This document shows, piece by piece, positions 49,308 through 51,238 of a stretch of 51,238 nucleotides of DNA. This DNA is from Patescibacteria group bacterium (GTDB lineage: Bacteria; Patescibacteriota; Minisyncoccia; Minisyncoccales; DG-74-3), in contig JAHJCL010000005.1 of NCBI GenBank assembly GCA_018813025.1, positions 1 to 51,238 on the forward strand, in the 5' to 3' direction. The first letter of the stretch is position 1, and the number at the start of each line of letters is the position of its first letter. The position numbers and the translations under genes were made by a program. The notes under the pieces are model-generated. The model worked only from the letters and a program-made list of their open reading frames with translations. It was not told the origin of the DNA and did no database searches.

Positions 49308-50570
49308 ATGAAATTTACTGATTATTTTAAAACTGCCATTATCGGAATCAAAACCAATAAAAGCCGTGCTTTTTTGACTCTTTTAGGTATTGTTATCGGT
49401 ATCTCTTCCGTTATGACTATGATATCTATCGGTGGTGGAGCTCAAAATTTAATTATCAGCCAAGTAGCGTCTTTTGGTTCAAATAATATTTTTATTGAAC
49501 CGGGTCCGTGGTCTAAAAGTATGGAAAAAGGACAAGGGATACAATCAATTATGGAAGAGATGCAGATTAAAACTCTCAAATATGAAGACGCTTTAGCTAT
49601 TGCTCAAGACCCATTGATAGATAAAGTGGCAGCTTTTGTAATGGGGACGGAAAGGGTAATTTATAAAGATGAAAGTAAGAAAGTAAGTTTTTTCGGAACC
49701 ACCGAAGCGGGTGCAGATGTTATGGATGCTCATATTGAAATGGGTTTAAATATCACTGATTGGGATGTTAAATCAATGGCGCGAAAAATAGTTTTAGGTA
49801 GCAAGTTAAAGGAAGATTTATTTGAAGACGATAATCCTATTGGAAAAACAGTAAGAATTAAAAAAACTAATTTTACTGTGATTGGAGTATTAGCTCCGCA
49901 GGGAACTCAAATGTTTATGAATTTAGACGAAGTGGCCTATATCCCGTTGACTACTGCTCAAAAACTTATCTTAGGTCGTGACTCCATTCAACAAATTATT
50001 GCCAGAACAATTTCCGAAGATAAAATTGATGAAGCAGTAAATAATATCAGGTTAACTATTCGGGAAAGGCATAATATTGATAATCCGGAAGGGGATTTAG
50101 CCAAAGACGATTTTAAGGTTATGAGCCAGAAACAGACAGCCCAAATACTAAGCACTGTCACCAATACTATAACCGTTTTTTTATCAGCCGTGGCTTCTAT
50201 TGCCCTATTAGTTGGTGGAATAGGAATTATGAACATAATGTTGGTATCAGTTACTGAAAGAACTCGAGAAATCGGCCTCAGGAAGGCAGTAGGAGCCCAG
50301 GAGAAGGATATCTTGTGGCAGTTTTTAATTGAAGCTGTTGTTTTGACTCTCTTAGGTGGAGCTATCGGTATTTTTTTGGGATTTATAGCTTCTTTTGCCG
50401 CCAGCCAACTTGCAGTAGCTTTTCTCGACCCTAGTTGGAAATTTATTTTTTCTTTAAACTCCATAATTTTAGCTTTCAGTGTTTCAACCATTATTGGTTT
50501 AATATTTGGAATTTATCCTGCCCAGAAAGCAGCTAAATTATCTCCAATTGATGCTCTGGATTATGAATAA
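49308..50570 (+). CDS. MacB-type permease (FtsX family)
   Basis: A 420-residue permease with the four-helix FtsX layout: one helix near residues 20-42 (AFLTLLGIVIGISSVMTMIS), a large extracytoplasmic MacB domain, then three helices (ITVFLSAVASIALLVGGIGIMNIMLV, VVLTLLGGAIGIFLGFIASFAA, IILAFSVSTIIGLIFGIYPA). The RTREIGLRKAVGA coupling helix is present. It works with the preceding ATPase and adaptor; in CPR such systems are thought to export peptides or small toxic compounds. Confidence 0.92.
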   Translation: MKFTDYFKTAIIGIKTNKSRAFLTLLGIVIGISSVMTMISIGGGAQNLIISQVASFGSNNIFIEPGPWSKSMEKGQGIQSIMEEMQIKTLKYEDALAIAQDPLIDKVAAFVMGTERVIYKDESKKVSFFGTTEAGADVMDAHIEMGLNITDWDVKSMARKIVLGSKLKEDLFEDDNPIGKTVRIKKTNFTVIGVLAPQGTQMFMNLDEVAYIPLTTAQKLILGRDSIQQIIARTISEDKIDEAVNNIRLTIRERHNIDNPEGDLAKDDFKVMSQKQTAQILSTVTNTITVFLSAVASIALLVGGIGIMNIMLVSVTERTREIGLRKAVGAQEKDILWQFLIEAVVLTLLGGAIGIFLGFIASFAASQLAVAFLDPSWKFIFSLNSIILAFSVSTIIGLIFGIYPAQKAAKLSPIDALDYE

Positions 50571-50579
50571 TTTAAAACA

Positions 50580-51191
50580 ATGGATTTAATTGAAAACTTA
50601 ATTCAACAAGGATGGTTAAAAACTCCCAGAATTATTAATGCTTTTAAAAAAATTAAAAGAGAAGATTTCTTAACTGAAGAAATAAAAAATTTTGCTGAAT
50701 TGGATGAAGCTCTTCCTATCGGCTTTGGCCAAACCATTTCTCAGCCATTAGTAGTGGCTTTTATGCTCGAGCAATTAAATCCCAAAGCAGGAGACAAAAT
50801 TTTAGATATTGGTTCCGGTTCAGGTTGGACCAGCGCTCTTTTAGCTGAAATTGTTGGCAATCAGGGAAAGGTAATAGCAACTGAGATTATTCCAAAATTA
50901 AAAGAATTGGGAGAAAAAAATGCGGCTAAACACGGCTTTAAAACAATTGATTTTATTTGCGCTGATGGTTCCAGGGGATATGAAAAAGAAGCTCCTTTTG
51001 ATAATATTTTAGCTTCAGCTTCAGCTCAAGAATTGCCATTAGTTTGGAAAAAACAATTAAAAATCGGAGGGCGGATAGTTACTCCAATTAAAAATTCCAT
51101 TTGGGTGTTTTTTAAGAAATCATCGGATGAGTTTGAGGAAATAGAATACCCAGGTTTCGTCTTCGTACCCTTAATTATTAAAGCTAAATAA
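50580..51191 (+). CDS. pcm: Protein-L-isoaspartate O-methyltransferase
   Basis: Repairs isoaspartyl damage in proteins using SAM. DEALPIGFGQTISQPLVVAFML and motif I KILDIGSGSGWTSALLAEI are characteristic, with VIATEIIPKLKELG and GGRIVTPI downstream. It has 203 residues. A TAATTT hexamer ends 6 nt before the ATG, but the gene may also be read from the transporter operon. Confidence 0.92.
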   Translation: MDLIENLIQQGWLKTPRIINAFKKIKREDFLTEEIKNFAELDEALPIGFGQTISQPLVVAFMLEQLNPKAGDKILDIGSGSGWTSALLAEIVGNQGKVIATEIIPKLKELGEKNAAKHGFKTIDFICADGSRGYEKEAPFDNILASASAQELPLVWKKQLKIGGRIVTPIKNSIWVFFKKSSDEFEEIEYPGFVFVPLIIKAK

Positions 51192-51238
51192 GAACCTTTC
51201 GCTTTCTTCAAGAACCTTGATTTCTCACTTCGTTCGAA
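51189..51238 (+). repeat. AAGAACCTT repeat, forward copy at pcm stop (cut by window)
   Basis: TAAGAACCTTTCGCTTTCTT, CAAGAACCTTGATTTCTCAC, TTCGTTCGAA. The TAA is the pcm stop codon, as with the other forward copies. Confidence 0.85.

Noticed and set aside
49988-50491. 167-residue minus ORF inside the MacB permease gene
   Set aside because: Long but antisense to a clear FtsX-family permease; hydrophobic runs mirror the real membrane helices.
1-51238. Alternative genetic code (UGA as Gly)
   Set aside because: UGA ends several genes cleanly, for example at 756-758 and 1574-1576, and no conserved ORF reads through UGA.

Overview
The window looks like a chromosomal segment of a Candidate Phyla Radiation (Patescibacteria) bacterium, most likely Parcubacteria-like. 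The evidence is AT-rich DNA, tightly packed or overlapping housekeeping genes, standard stops (UGA is used as a stop), and trimmed-down core proteins: AlaRS without its C-terminal domain, RpoA without an alpha-CTD, ThrRS without TGS, and a short L13. Type IV pilin paralogues sharing one N-terminus are present. No lipid or isoprenoid genes lie between frr and rseP. No rRNA, CRISPR array, transposase or phage module was seen. Taxonomy is inferred from these traits, not from a phylogeny.

Layout. 0-3.5 kb: a tandem run of type IV pilin-like genes (two carry LamG-type lectin domains; the first is cut by the window edge) and a small membrane protein. 3.5-8.2 kb: tpiA, mnmA, a compact alaS and a membrane-anchored baseplate-J-like protein. 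8.3-12.3 kb: infA-rpmJ-rpsM-rpsK-rpsD-rpoA-rplQ-rplM-rpsI, ended by a strong terminator that faces a convergent PEGA-domain gene. 13.8-22 kb: mreB, holB, frr, rseP, proS, a second mreB, gatC, gatA and a membrane protein. 22.0-22.3 kb: three tRNAs (initiator Met, a second CAT tRNA, Asp). 22.35-24.1 kb: pyrF and pyrE as two separate one-gene units that share promoter, leader and terminator sequences. 24.3-28.8 kb: a mitochondrial-type single-chain PheRS, gyrB, secE, nusG, rplK.

28.8-32.3 kb is a thymidylate cluster: dCMP deaminase, a P-loop kinase, an MtrA-like/thymidylate synthase fusion and thymidylate kinase. Together these would carry dCMP to dUMP to dTMP to dTDP. 32.3-33.8 kb: gatB, completing GatCAB. 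33.7-40.9 kb (minus strand): dnaE-thrS-miaB-miaA, read as one operon. 41.1-42.5 kb: an HTH-HATPase-STAS-like regulator whose promoter sits inside a perfect palindrome, then a poorly understood intergenic stretch. 42.5-46.4 kb: rnhB, rpmF, nusB, rnc, rpsP, khpA, trmD. 46.4-46.9 kb: tRNA-Tyr, tRNA-Thr, rpmG (too short for the ORF track), tRNA-Trp. 46.9-51.2 kb: a MacA/MacB-like exporter and pcm.

The signals I find most unusual are: (1) pyrF and pyrE, unrelated ORFs set in matching 5' and 3' flanks; (2) the MtrA-ThyA fusion; (3) three of six tRNAs carrying A18 together with G55 in place of the near-universal G18/U55; (4) an intergenic repeat family that in all three forward copies starts exactly at the upstream TAA stop codon; (5) the palindrome-covered promoter of the HATPase regulator; and (6) recurrent TATAAT-like hexamers exactly 6 nt before ATG, suggesting leaderless transcripts. 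Most genes here have no visible Shine-Dalgarno sequence, whereas pyrF, pyrE and the thymidylate synthase fusion have strong ones.
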